NCBI RefSeq assembly: GCF_002433005.1
Contig: NZ_DJHF01000017.1
Span: 111,046-175,045 of the forward strand
DNA: 64,000 nucleotides
Origin: Acetomicrobium sp. UBA5826
GTDB taxonomy: Bacteria > Synergistota > Synergistia > Synergistales > Acetomicrobiaceae
Direction: 5' to 3'
Under the pieces are notes generated by a model, which saw only the letters and a program-made list of their open reading frames with translations, was not told the origin of the DNA and did no database searches. Each line of letters opens with the position of its first letter. Position 1 is the first letter of the stretch. Made by a program: the position numbers and the translations under genes. Below are positions 37,903 through 46,766 of the stretch, in pieces.

Positions 37903-37931
37903 TTTATACACGCAATCGTAACATCAATAAA
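37903..37931 (-). promoter_or_regulatory. Likely promoter of the Moco leader
   Basis: Minus strand: TTTATT (37926-37931), spacer 17, TATAAA (37903-37908). Poor -35 match but correct spacing and placement. The insertion sequence ends only 26 bases upstream. Confidence 0.4.
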
Positions 37932-37951
37932 CGTTTTATTCAAGATAGTTT

Positions 37952-39910
37952 ATTAACCCAAATCCACAGTCTATGATATCTTGCAGTGATTCCTGTTAAT
38001 TTCTGGTCGATTTTTTTAAAAGTTGCCCGGCATTTGTGAGCTGCCATGTTATACATCTCATGTTTTGTGTATATTTCAGGATTTTCTGGCCCTGAACTTG
38101 CACTTGTCCACATGGCCATCAGTAATGCAACAGATTTTGTGCATTAATTCTATAGGCTTTATTGAATATGAAGGTGCCATCAGGCTGTTCATGTCGGAAA
38201 ACTGCAAAATCTCAATAACCTCCATTGAGCCTCCATTATTATTCTTGACACGGGGTTATTCCTGTTGAGCCTTACTATCCACTGCCCTGCATGGTGTACT
38301 ACTCGTCCGGCTATATTGTAGAATCCGAAACGCATTCCCTTGGGCTTTCTTCTGGAAAACTCGGCGGGCAGAATGTGACTCTTGAGTATGTTCTGCAGGT
38401 TCAGTGCGAGAACGCTTATCCACCACCAGGCGGCATTTGCTCCGAACATCTCGGAGGGTACGTGCCCTCCTCCCAACTGGTTCTTCAGTACGTCGTGAAC
38501 CTGTTCACTGCTGCCGCAGCGCTTGCGCTGCCAGAGGACTACCTTGTCAGCTTCCGTGTCCATTATGTTGGTGGCTATGCCGAAGAGCTTGTACCTGAAG
38601 CCGTTCATGGTCTCTATATGAAGCTTTTTTATGTTGGGGGTTTCCTCGAATTCAAGCTGTTCCCCATTGCTCTTGATATCTTTCTTATCCTTGCTGTCCT
38701 TAAAAGGAAGTTGCTTCTGATTGCTCAGCTTCTCACGGATCGCTATGTATCGAAACTCGCTGCCATCTTTGTTCCTGGCTTCGACGTCAGATGGGACGTA
38801 GGAAACAACGGCGCACTCCTGACCGGTGTATTCGAGTTCTACTGCGCCGTTTCTTCTTACTTCCTTCATGATGGGTACCCAGCGATCCTCCGGGGCACGG
38901 CAGGATACCTCCATGAATTCTTTTCCCACGTCACAGCTTATTGCGAACTTTATGACATCGAAACGGCGTCCCACTGCGTCGTCAGGGTCGGCGCAGTATT
39001 TCATGAGCTCCAGCTGGTACCCTGCGGTATCGCTTCTGAGATATACTTCCTTTACTCCTTCAGGAAGCTGGGATATGGACTCTTTGAAGACCCGCAGCTG
39101 TTCATATCCTGCAAGTACGTTGCCATCCCTGAACTCTGTGTGGATGACAAGGTCCCTCTCCGCGTAATAGGTGTTGAGTGCCTGGTAGGAACGCTCCTTC
39201 TTGAAGTTAAAAAGGGCCTCCCTGTTCTCTGTCGGGATCAGGGTGGCATCCTGGTCGAGGGTAGCTACTTTCTCTGGCGACCGTTCCTGGAGCCAGGAAA
39301 GCATGTATGTCATTACGCCCTTAAATCCTGATAGATGTTCGTTGGATGCGGGTATAAAAGATCTTCCCATGCCACGTTTCACGCTCTCTGCCGGATACTC
39401 GAAACAGCCAAGGTAGTCTCGAACGGCTGTGACCGAGGGCAAACAGCGTTTTCGCTCCTTTCTCCACCGGTTAGAGGCGCTCTTGCTGCCTTTCCTGTCG
39501 CTTTTGGCATTCGCAGACTGGAGCAACGTCTGCAACTTCCTAAAGCCAGGGTCGCCTTCAAGCATCTTCAGGTCTTCCACGCTCTCGCCTCCGGCTATGT
39601 TGAGAAGTATTAATGACAGTATCTGCTCTGCATCGGTGTAGCCCTGGGTGCGTCGGGCTCCTATCTCTTCGTTGATAACCCGGTCCAGTCCCATTCTGTA
39701 AAAAAGCTCGGTTACGAGTGGAAGAGAGGCCCATGCCGTTACGAGTCTGTCAGTTTTGTCGATTTCATAGTGGAAAGCCTGTCTGTTCTGGTGTAACATA
39801 TAAATCACCCCGTTGGTTTAGGTTTTGTTGATTCCACAACTACCTTAACACCTCTCCACGAGAGGAGCCAGCGGGGGTTTTTGTTTTTTAGGCTGTGGAA
39901 CTAGGATTAA
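37952..39910. mobile_element. IS1380-type insertion sequence with 5-bp target duplication
   Basis: A complete element of about 1.95 kb (37957-39905). The ends are imperfect inverted repeats: left CCCAAATCCACAGTCTA and right, read outward on the minus strand, CCTAGTTCCACAGCCTA (13 of 17 match). Both are flanked by ATTAA (37952-37956 and 39906-39910), a target duplication. One transposase gene fills most of it. The 230 bases before the transposase end (37957-38188) hold no gene that I can support. Confidence 0.85.
38189..39808 (-). CDS. IS1380 family transposase
   Basis: A 539-residue DDE transposase. Catalytic residues are visible in TLDQDATLIPT (first D), VYLRSDTAGYQ (second D), and a glutamate in the QRKRCGSSEQVHDVLKNQ region of the third motif. 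The domain order of DDE_Tnp_1 fits IS1380. The reading frame is intact with no stop or shift, so the element is probably recent or active. The C-terminus is RWLLRFCSFPT-like and reaches near the left end. Confidence 0.9.
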   Translation of the reverse strand: MIYMLHQNRQAFHYEIDKTDRLVTAWASLPLVTELFYRMGLDRVINEEIGARRTQGYTDAEQILSLILLNIAGGESVEDLKMLEGDPGFRKLQTLLQSANAKSDRKGSKSASNRWRKERKRCLPSVTAVRDYLGCFEYPAESVKRGMGRSFIPASNEHLSGFKGVMTYMLSWLQERSPEKVATLDQDATLIPTENREALFNFKKERSYQALNTYYAERDLVIHTEFRDGNVLAGYEQLRVFKESISQLPEGVKEVYLRSDTAGYQLELMKYCADPDDAVGRRFDVIKFAISCDVGKEFMEVSCRAPEDRWVPIMKEVRRNGAVELEYTGQECAVVSYVPSDVEARNKDGSEFRYIAIREKLSNQKQLPFKDSKDKKDIKSNGEQLEFEETPNIKKLHIETMNGFRYKLFGIATNIMDTEADKVVLWQRKRCGSSEQVHDVLKNQLGGGHVPSEMFGANAAWWWISVLALNLQNILKSHILPAEFSRRKPKGMRFGFYNIAGRVVHHAGQWIVRLNRNNPVSRIIMEAQWRLLRFCSFPT

Positions 39911-40135
39911 CCAAAAAAGAAATTTTTACCTTTTACAATAACGATAAATGCAACTTTGTTGCAAAACATGGCCGATTATGAAAGTTTTGCAAGATGCATG
40001 AGCAGCTTGAAAATATAATACGAAAAGGAGTCTTACAGGAGTTAAGTGTCATTGAAAGAATTGGTATCTTTCATATTATTTTAACTTCAATTACTACAAT
40101 CGTTAAATAGGCAAAAATATACAAATTTTATAATA
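39911..40135. other. Non-coding gap between IS and recN
   Basis: About 225 bases. No gene. It contains a nine-base inverted repeat TTGCAAAAC (39959-39967) and GTTTTGCAA (39984-39992), nested with TGCAAC-TTT-GTTGCA (39949-39963). A TATAAT lies near 40017 followed by AAAAGGAG, a promoter- and ribosome-site-like pair with no open reading frame after it. No classical terminator for recN is visible. Confidence 0.35.
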
Positions 40136-41785
40136 TTATTCATCGCGAAGCCTAAGCAATCTTTCTGCGTGGACTACAGCTTCTTTTATTTCGCTAGTAC
40201 CCGACAACATTCTCGCAATTTCCTGCACCCTTTCCTCTTCGTTTAACTCTTTGACGTAAGATTCCTCCCCCTCCTTTGTTACCCGAAAATGCTGGTCCGC
40301 AAGGGATGCAATGGTAGCCTCATGGGTTATGAGTATAATCTGACATTTAGTCGAAAGCTCCTTAAGCTTAAGGCCGGCCAACAGTGCAGCCTTGCCTCCC
40401 AACCCGGCTTCCACTTCATCGACTATCAGCAATTTGGGCAGGGTTTCCTCCGGTAATGCCATTTGCAGTGCCAACAAAATTCGACTCAATTCCCCTCCTG
40501 AGGCTATTTTGGAAATAGGTGACGGCACATTGCCATTTGCCTCTATCATAAAACTGATCGATTCCGCTCCGCTGGATCGAACCTTCTTCAATTCCTCAAC
40601 TTTGATCGTAAGCACAGTAGTCTCCATTCCAAGATCCTTTAAATGAGAATTGACGGCTTCTTCCAATTCCCTCGCTATTTTAATTCGAGAAGCGCGTAGA
40701 TCAAGCGCGTGCTGGCTCACATCTTTTTTTAATTTGCTTAGCTCGTCTTTTAGTCTTTCCAGTTCTACGAGGCTTTCGGATAACCAGGATATTTCCTTTT
40801 GGGCGGTATTGTAATATTCTACAAGCTCTTCAATAGATGAGGCTTTAGCAATACGTTTGCACTTTCTAAGCTTTCCGAGTTTTGTCTCCAATTCTTCTTC
40901 TTTGTGCTGCAACTCTTCGATTGTTGGAGTGTTTTCGAGAACTTCTTGTATCTGATGAGTCAATTGTTGCAGGTTTATTAAAAGATTTTGAACAGTGCGA
41001 TCTATTTCTTCCGAATTCAAGATTGCTTTAAGCCTCCCTGAAATACTTTCCACCTCGCCCTCCAAACCGCCTGAGGCAATACCGCCTTCTATAGCAATTA
41101 ATATCCTTTCCAGCTCTTGCCTTCGACTTATCTCGTCTCTTATCATCCTCAGTTCATCTTCCCATTCGTATTCGCTGGAAAGCGAGGGATTCAACGACTT
41201 CAATAAATTGGTTAGCTCATCTGCACCGTTATATCTTTCCTCGACTGACTTACGCCTCTGGGTGAGCTCCTGAATACGTCTTTCCATTTCTACGGCCCTG
41301 TGGAATACCGTCGCCATATCCATCTTCTTTTGTTTCAATTCTAAGCCACCGTAACTATCGAGCAAGTCAAGCTGGCTGTTTTCGTCCAACAGATCCAATT
41401 GTGAAAATTGACTTTGAATATGAATAAAATGCACCATTGACCTGGAAAGGATGTTAAGCGGCACGACATGTCCCTGAATGTAGGATTTGCTTCGCCCCTC
41501 AGATGTAACCACACGCCTTACTACCCAGATTCCCTCCTGAGGCTGAAGTTCCTCAGGCAATGAGGGAATATGATCAGCCTGAAAGGCTCCCTCCACCTCG
41601 CCGTTATCTTCCCCTACTCGTAAATAATTAGCCTGTGCCCTTTTTCCTGCCAATAATTCAAGGGCCCTCACTAAGCTGCTCTTCCCCGACCCGCTTTCGC
41701 CAGTGATGGCTATAAAGTTGCCCCTGAGCCTCAAAGATGCTGTAGTTATACCGCCTATGTTCTTGACATGAAGTTCTTCGAGCAC
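40136..41785 (-). CDS. recN: DNA repair protein RecN
   Basis: A 549-residue SMC-like ATPase of double-strand break repair. Walker A GESGSGKSS near the N-terminus, long coiled-coil arms (about residues 150-360), and the C-terminal signature and Walker B IASGGELSRILLALQMAL and LLIVDEVEAGLGGKAA. I use the GTG at 41785, overlapping the nadK stop (TAGTG) and preceded by AGGAGG. It is the last gene of the tlyA-nadK-recN run. Confidence 0.93.
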   Translation of the reverse strand: MLEELHVKNIGGITTASLRLRGNFIAITGESGSGKSSLVRALELLAGKRAQANYLRVGEDNGEVEGAFQADHIPSLPEELQPQEGIWVVRRVVTSEGRSKSYIQGHVVPLNILSRSMVHFIHIQSQFSQLDLLDENSQLDLLDSYGGLELKQKKMDMATVFHRAVEMERRIQELTQRRKSVEERYNGADELTNLLKSLNPSLSSEYEWEDELRMIRDEISRRQELERILIAIEGGIASGGLEGEVESISGRLKAILNSEEIDRTVQNLLINLQQLTHQIQEVLENTPTIEELQHKEEELETKLGKLRKCKRIAKASSIEELVEYYNTAQKEISWLSESLVELERLKDELSKLKKDVSQHALDLRASRIKIARELEEAVNSHLKDLGMETTVLTIKVEELKKVRSSGAESISFMIEANGNVPSPISKIASGGELSRILLALQMALPEETLPKLLIVDEVEAGLGGKAALLAGLKLKELSTKCQIILITHEATIASLADQHFRVTKEGEESYVKELNEEERVQEIARMLSGTSEIKEAVVHAERLLRLRDE

Positions 41786-42666
41786 TACCAATCCTCCTCG
41801 CCCTGACGCACGCTCACGTTGCCCCACTGCAATTTCTCCCTTAAAAGGTCGAAGTAATTATCTTCTTTGAGCTCGATCGTTGAAACGCACTTATCTCGGG
41901 CAATTGATATGTCTATCCTATCCTTAACCATTAGCTCGTAACCCAGTTGTCCGTCTTGAGTGAGATATATCTCCTTCTGATCGCTTTTGGGTATAAGAGA
42001 TATTGTGTCCTCCGAACCCAGCACTAAAGGTCGGGCATATAGCGTATGAGGGCATATGGGAACCATGACCATCGCATTTACATGGGGAGGTAAAATAGGT
42101 CCGCCAGCTGAGAGAGCGTAAGCTGTAGATCCTGTGGGAGTCGATACGATAATTCCATCCGCAGGAAGCAGGCTCAAAAAGTAATCGTTTACTCTCGACT
42201 CGACTTCGATCAACCTGGCAAGCGGTCCCTTGGTTATGACTAAGTCATTGAGGGCGTACAATACGTGGACAAGGCTTCCCTTTCGCGTCACGCTGCCCTT
42301 AAGAGCCTGACGCTTCTGTATCCTGTATGCCCCGGATAAGATCTTTTCGATTTCTTCTTCAGCATTATCTGGATTGCCCGTCACCAAAAAACCCAGACGC
42401 CCGACGTTAATACCGTACAATGGAATGTCGTAATCCATCACCATACGAGAAGCCCTGAGAAAAGTCCCATCTCCGCCGATAACAACGCCAAATTTCACCG
42501 GGTTGGCTTCAATGTTCCAATCGAATTCGGGCAATCCAAGCATGGCAGACTCGTGGGATGGAGCCACAAAGCCGATCGTCCTTTTTTTACCCCATCCTAT
42601 CAACCTGTATGCCAGGTTAAGTGCCGTTGACTTTCTAGTATTCACAATTAAAAGAATTTGATCCAT
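41785..42666 (-). CDS. nadK: NAD kinase
   Basis: A 293-residue enzyme phosphorylating NAD to NADP. The GGDGT motif is in GVVIGGDGTFLRASRMV, followed by NVGRLGFLV and the TPTGSTAYALSAGGPI substrate loop. The tlyA-nadK-recN arrangement is common in Firmicutes and relatives. Ends with a four-base stop/start junction with recN. Confidence 0.95.
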   Translation of the reverse strand: MDQILLIVNTRKSTALNLAYRLIGWGKKRTIGFVAPSHESAMLGLPEFDWNIEANPVKFGVVIGGDGTFLRASRMVMDYDIPLYGINVGRLGFLVTGNPDNAEEEIEKILSGAYRIQKRQALKGSVTRKGSLVHVLYALNDLVITKGPLARLIEVESRVNDYFLSLLPADGIIVSTPTGSTAYALSAGGPILPPHVNAMVMVPICPHTLYARPLVLGSEDTISLIPKSDQKEIYLTQDGQLGYELMVKDRIDISIARDKCVSTIELKEDNYFDLLREKLQWGNVSVRQGEEDW

Positions 42667-42687
42667 AAAATTTACCTCATTTCGACG

Positions 42688-43491
42688 TCAATTAAGTTCG
42701 TCATGGGCAGCAAGGACAGCTTCATTAAAGTTCAAAGGGCTTTGCTGTATTTTTCTGGGAGTCAAATGTAATAGAAATTCAATGTTTCCCTTTGGACCCT
42801 TTATTGGAGAATGCGTCAGCCCCGATGCATTAAAAGCGACATTTCGTTCTATCCACAAAATAAGATCGCGTAAAACTTCTTCGTGAACCTTTGGGTCTGT
42901 TACAACTCCGCCTTTACCAATCCTATCCCTTCCTGCTTCGAATTGCGGCTTCACCAAGGCTATTATATCTCCACTTTTTGACAGCAGGTCGACCAAGACG
43001 GGAAGTATTAACTTCAACGATATGAAGGAAACATCGACGGTAATTAAGTCGGCGTCTTCGTCAAAATCTTCTCTTCGCAAATATCTAGCGTTCGTCTTTT
43101 CCCTCACCACAACACGCTCGTCCTGCCTCAAAGACCAAGCCAACTGGCCGTAACCTACATCAACTGCATATACCTTTTTTGCGCCCCTCTCGAGCAATAC
43201 ATGCGTAAAACCTCCTGTGGAAGCGCCAATATCAATACAAACCAAACCTCCAGGATTCACGCCAAAAACGTCTAACGCCTTGAGTAACTTATGAGCTCCC
43301 CTGCTTACCCAACTATCCTGTCGTACTATTTCAATATCGCAATCTATGTCGACGAAGGTGCCAGCCTTTGAAACAAGCTCGCCATTCGCCTTAACCCTTC
43401 CCGCTAGAATCAATGCCGCTGCTTTATTTCTCGTATCAACAAGCCCTCGATAGACGAGCAGTTTATCCAATCGCTCTTTCGAAGTGCTCAC
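42688..43491 (-). CDS. tlyA: TlyA family rRNA 2'-O-methyltransferase / hemolysin-like
   Basis: A 267-residue protein: S4 RNA-binding domain (RLDKLLVYRGLVDTRNKAAALILAGRVKANG) then an FtsJ-like methyltransferase domain with the SAM motif DIGASTGGFTHVLLERGA. The TlyA enzymes methylate 16S and 23S rRNA cytidines. Starts at a GTG with AAAGGG upstream and overlaps dxs by 29 bases. Confidence 0.94.
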   Translation of the reverse strand: MSTSKERLDKLLVYRGLVDTRNKAAALILAGRVKANGELVSKAGTFVDIDCDIEIVRQDSWVSRGAHKLLKALDVFGVNPGGLVCIDIGASTGGFTHVLLERGAKKVYAVDVGYGQLAWSLRQDERVVVREKTNARYLRREDFDEDADLITVDVSFISLKLILPVLVDLLSKSGDIIALVKPQFEAGRDRIGKGGVVTDPKVHEEVLRDLILWIERNVAFNASGLTHSPIKGPKGNIEFLLHLTPRKIQQSPLNFNEAVLAAHDELN

Positions 43492-45340
43492 TAACCCTTT
43501 TCACCACCTCATCGCTGCTTAATCCAACATAACGAAGCTGTTCATCTCTTGCCCCTTGAGGAACATAAATGTCAGGAATTGCAATATGAATCCAATCCAG
43601 GCCTTTATTTACGTCAAAGGCAAACTTGCTCAATTGTTCGCCTACGCCCCCTATACTGTAGGTCTCCTCGGCAATTACGACACAAGAATGGGCAGAAAAC
43701 AACCTCTCAAGCGTCTCTAAATCCAATGGCTTTATAAATCTCAAGTCAACCACAGTAGGATTGATGTGTAATAAATTATTGATTTTATCGCAAGATTCCA
43801 GAAGAATAGGTATAGTACCTCCATAGCCAATCAACAGGATCTCTTCCCCCTGTCTCAAGATTTCAGACTTGAGCCATTCGGAGGGTTGATCCTCATCTCT
43901 TCTACCTAGAGAAAATGGGGCCTCTCCCTTTGGATACCTTATTATAGCCGGCAAAGCACTATGCTCAATCAAATTGGCGAATATATATTCCAAATCTATT
44001 ACATCCCGGGGCGACGCAATGGTCAGTCCCGGGACCGATTTATACCAAGAGATATCGAGCAGCCCATGATGTGTTTCGCCATCCTCACCAACAAGCCCGG
44101 ACCTATCTAAGGCAACAAGAACAGGCAACCTTTGCATAGCTATATCGTGATATAGTTGATCTGCCGCCCTCTGCAAAAAGGTAGAATAAATGAAGACGAC
44201 CGGTCGCAATCCTCCCGCTGCCAAGCCGGCAGCGTAGGTAAGCAAATGCTCTTCTGCAATACCTACGTCAAAAAATCTTCCGGGGAATTTCTTTTTAAAT
44301 CCCGTCAAATTGCAACCTTCCTCCATTGCAGCGGTAAGACAAATAATTCTGTCATCCTTTTCCGCAAGTTTCTCAACACATTGAGCTGAAGCCTTGCTCC
44401 AGGATAAAGAGTTGGCCGAGGAATTCGGCTTTTTCGCAGACACTCCATGATATTTGGTTGGGTTTTCTTCGGCCGGAACGTAACCTTTGCCCTTTTGAGT
44501 TATAACGTGTATTAAGACTGATTCATCAAAGGCTTTGGCCAGTTTGAATACCTCTTCAAGCTCTTCTATGTTGTGTCCGTTGAAAGGTCCCCAATAGTTA
44601 ATGCCTAAAGCTTCAAATATGTTGATCGGCTGAAACATTGTCTTTACCTGGTATTTCATCTTTTTTAACGCCTCTGAGACTAGAGCACTACCCAAGGGCA
44701 ATCCCTCGCAAAGCGACTTTATAGCATCCTTTGCCCTTCTATACGAAGGATTAGTGCTCAAGTGGCTAAGGTGTTTAGCTAAACCGCCAATTGGAACATT
44801 AATGGACATTTTATTGTCATTTAAGATTATTATCACTTTTGTCTTAAGTTCATCGATCTGGTTTAACGCCTCAAAGGACATGCCATTCGATATGGAAGAA
44901 TCTCCTACTACAGCAATTACTTCATGTTTTTGGCGCAAAAGATCACGAGACTTGGCATATCCCATCGCGGCTGAAATGGACGTACCTGCATGGCCGGTGT
45001 TAAAGTGATCACAGGAGCTTTCCTCTCTTTTGGGAAATCCGCTAATTCCTTCCCATTGCCTCAGCGTGTTAAATCGATCCTTACGTCCCGTCAATATCTT
45101 ATAGGTATAACATTGATGGCCAACATCAAAGACAATCTTGTCCTCCAATGGGTCGTAAACTGATAGCAGCGCAACGGTTAATTCGACAGTCCCCAGAGAT
45201 GAGGCTAGATGTCCTCCGTTTTCCGTAGCCACATCTATAATCATTTGTCTTATTTCGTTGCAAAGCCGGCTCTTTTCTGTATGCTTCAAATGGCGAAGGT
45301 CCCTGTAGTCTTTGATTTTACCTAAATAATTCAATGACAA
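43463..45340 (-). CDS. dxs: 1-deoxy-D-xylulose-5-phosphate synthase
   Basis: A 625-residue thiamine-diphosphate enzyme, first step of the MEP isoprenoid pathway. The GHAGTSISAAMGYA motif and GDSSISNGMSFEALNQ with the ThDP/Mg site are clear. The central pyrimidine-binding DVGIAEEHLLTYAAGLA and the C-terminal transketolase domain are present. TTG start. It lies next to the polyprenyl synthetase gene, so precursor and chain-elongation steps are coupled here. Confidence 0.96.
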   Translation of the reverse strand: MSLNYLGKIKDYRDLRHLKHTEKSRLCNEIRQMIIDVATENGGHLASSLGTVELTVALLSVYDPLEDKIVFDVGHQCYTYKILTGRKDRFNTLRQWEGISGFPKREESSCDHFNTGHAGTSISAAMGYAKSRDLLRQKHEVIAVVGDSSISNGMSFEALNQIDELKTKVIIILNDNKMSINVPIGGLAKHLSHLSTNPSYRRAKDAIKSLCEGLPLGSALVSEALKKMKYQVKTMFQPINIFEALGINYWGPFNGHNIEELEEVFKLAKAFDESVLIHVITQKGKGYVPAEENPTKYHGVSAKKPNSSANSLSWSKASAQCVEKLAEKDDRIICLTAAMEEGCNLTGFKKKFPGRFFDVGIAEEHLLTYAAGLAAGGLRPVVFIYSTFLQRAADQLYHDIAMQRLPVLVALDRSGLVGEDGETHHGLLDISWYKSVPGLTIASPRDVIDLEYIFANLIEHSALPAIIRYPKGEAPFSLGRRDEDQPSEWLKSEILRQGEEILLIGYGGTIPILLESCDKINNLLHINPTVVDLRFIKPLDLETLERLFSAHSCVVIAEETYSIGGVGEQLSKFAFDVNKGLDWIHIAIPDIYVPQGARDEQLRYVGLSSDEVVKRVSEHFERAIG

Positions 45341-45343
45341 GGC

Positions 45344-46240
45344 TTATTTAGACCTCCTCGCAATATATTCCGCAATATCTAGAAAAACTTCGAAATCAGG
45401 TCCTAATGGAAGAATCGAGTCTATTGCTTTTTTCGTTTCTTCCATGGCCAACTCCTTCGCTCTTTCCAAACCGTGAAGGGCAACAAACGTTAGCTTGCCC
45501 TCCTTAGCGTCCTTTCCTGGCGTTTTTCCAAGCTCTGAAATGCTTCCCGTTACATCGAGTATATCATCAATGATCTGAAAGGAAATGCCGAGATGTGTCC
45601 CATAATTATATAAACATGACATTGTTTTTTCACCGGCTCCGACGAGTGCAGCCGAAGCGGTGATGGAAGCACGAAGCAAGGTAGCCGTTTTAAGCTCGCA
45701 CATTTTCCACAAAAACTCCCCTTCTCCTTCGTGGCCTTCCTGTGTTATGTCGAGAGCCTGCCCTCCACATATCCCACAGGGTCCAATGGCATGGGAGAAA
45801 ATTTTAAGGGCGTTAAGTATGTTCGATTGGGTAAAGCCAAGTCTCGGCAGTTCTTGCAAGCATAGTTCAAAGCCGTAAGCCAACAACGAATCTCCTGCCA
45901 AAACGGCCATTGCTTCGCCATATACTTTATGGTTCGTTAGTTTTCCACGTCTATAGTCATCATTATCCATGCAGGGAAGATCATCGTGAATTAAAGACGC
46001 AGTATGTGCCATCTCTATGGCGGCCGCTAAAGGCAACACTCCATCGGGGTCAATGCCAAGTTTTTCGGCGGTTATTTGACACAGGACAGGCCTTATCCTC
46101 TTCCCTCCATTCAAAAGCGAATAGGCAATACATTGACACAAGACATCCGGAATCTCGTCATTGTTGAGTATATTCTCCAAATAGGCATCTATTTTTTCTT
46201 TTTTCGACTCAAAGATTTGTTTTAGTTCAACATTACTCAA
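45344..46240 (-). CDS. ispA: Farnesyl/polyprenyl diphosphate synthase
   Basis: About 298 residues of an IspA-type trans-prenyltransferase. First aspartate-rich motif LIHDDLPCMDNDDYRRG and second QIIDDILDVTG, with GGKRIRPVLC for IPP binding. It makes farnesyl diphosphate (length class is inferred). I use the TTG at 46240, overlapping the xseB stop and preceded by GAGGAGG. It sits between xseB and dxs as in many bacteria. Confidence 0.94.
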   Translation of the reverse strand: MSNVELKQIFESKKEKIDAYLENILNNDEIPDVLCQCIAYSLLNGGKRIRPVLCQITAEKLGIDPDGVLPLAAAIEMAHTASLIHDDLPCMDNDDYRRGKLTNHKVYGEAMAVLAGDSLLAYGFELCLQELPRLGFTQSNILNALKIFSHAIGPCGICGGQALDITQEGHEGEGEFLWKMCELKTATLLRASITASAALVGAGEKTMSCLYNYGTHLGISFQIIDDILDVTGSISELGKTPGKDAKEGKLTFVALHGLERAKELAMEETKKAIDSILPLGPDFEVFLDIAEYIARRSK

Positions 46241-46455
46241 TTTTCGCCCTCCTCTCGAGGTTCCCAAGGGGTCTCATCACCTTCTTCGCTTACGAGCATT
46301 ATTTTTTGCTCCGCCTCGGCAAGATAGGCCTGACAACTTCTCACCAAGGCAACTCCCCGCTCAAATATACTCATAGCCTCCTCAAGAGGAAGCGCCTCCT
46401 TTTCCAGTCGTTGTATTATCTTTTCTAACTCTTCGATATCTTTTGAAAACGACAT
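46237..46455 (-). CDS. xseB: Exodeoxyribonuclease VII small subunit
   Basis: A 72-residue subunit: FSKDIEELEKIIQRLEKEALPLEEAMSIFERGVALVR is the full XseB signature, with a charged tail. It needs XseA, which is not visible in this window. It overlaps ispA by four bases. The start follows GGGGGAG. Confidence 0.92.
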   Translation of the reverse strand: MSFSKDIEELEKIIQRLEKEALPLEEAMSIFERGVALVRSCQAYLAEAEQKIMLVSEEGDETPWEPREEGEN

Positions 46456-46483
46456 TTTCACTCCCCCAAACTGGACTTTTCAT

Positions 46484-46513
46484 TTGATTTTTCGCTCTCA
46501 TACATGTTAAAAT
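46484..46513 (+). promoter_or_regulatory. Promoter of rpmB
   Basis: TTGATT (46484-46489), 18-base spacer, TAAAAT (46508-46513). It lies in the 90-base divergent gap with xseB, about 38 bases before the ATG, with AAGGAGG between. Confidence 0.6.
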
Positions 46514-46551
46514 ACCCTCGCCGTTTTATATTGCAAAGGAGGTAACTTAAC

Positions 46552-46746
46552 ATGTCTCGTGTATGTGATTGTTGTGGACGAGGTCCGATAACCGGGAATA
46601 AGGTTAGTCATTCCAATCGCAAAACCAGGCGTCGTTGGCTGGTAAATTTGCAGGTCGTTAACGTTGATCTCGGTGGTGGTATCAAGAAGCGGATGAAAGT
46701 CTGTACTCGTTGTTTGCGCTCCGGTTTGGTCAAGCGGGCAATTTAA
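46552..46746 (+). CDS. rpmB: 50S ribosomal protein L28 (zinc-ribbon type)
   Basis: A 64-residue L28. Two cysteine pairs, CDCC near the N-terminus and CTRC near the C-terminus, mark the zinc-binding form. The core [20 protein letters not shown] is conserved. It is the only plus-strand gene in this block and is transcribed alone. Its last codons are inside the terminator stem. Confidence 0.95.
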   Translation: MSRVCDCCGRGPITGNKVSHSNRKTRRRWLVNLQVVNVDLGGGIKKRMKVCTRCLRSGLVKRAI

Positions 46747-46759
46747 AAGCCCGCTTTTT
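46732..46759 (+). terminator. Terminator overlapping the end of rpmB
   Basis: AAGCGGGC / GCCCGCTT (46732-46739 and 46749-46756), loop of nine, then TTTTT. The stem begins within the last five codons of rpmB and spans the stop. Confidence 0.85.
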
Positions 46760-46766
46760 ATAATAT

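Noticed and set aside
38023..38268. Short plus-strand frame near the left end of the IS
   Set aside because: No recognisable domain, no ribosome site, and it lies within the IS non-coding end, partly antisense to the transposase.
38291..39331. Long plus-strand open frame of 346 codons opposite the transposase
   Set aside because: It is exactly antisense to an intact, motif-bearing transposase and shows no family features. Long antisense frames are common over G/C-rich codons.
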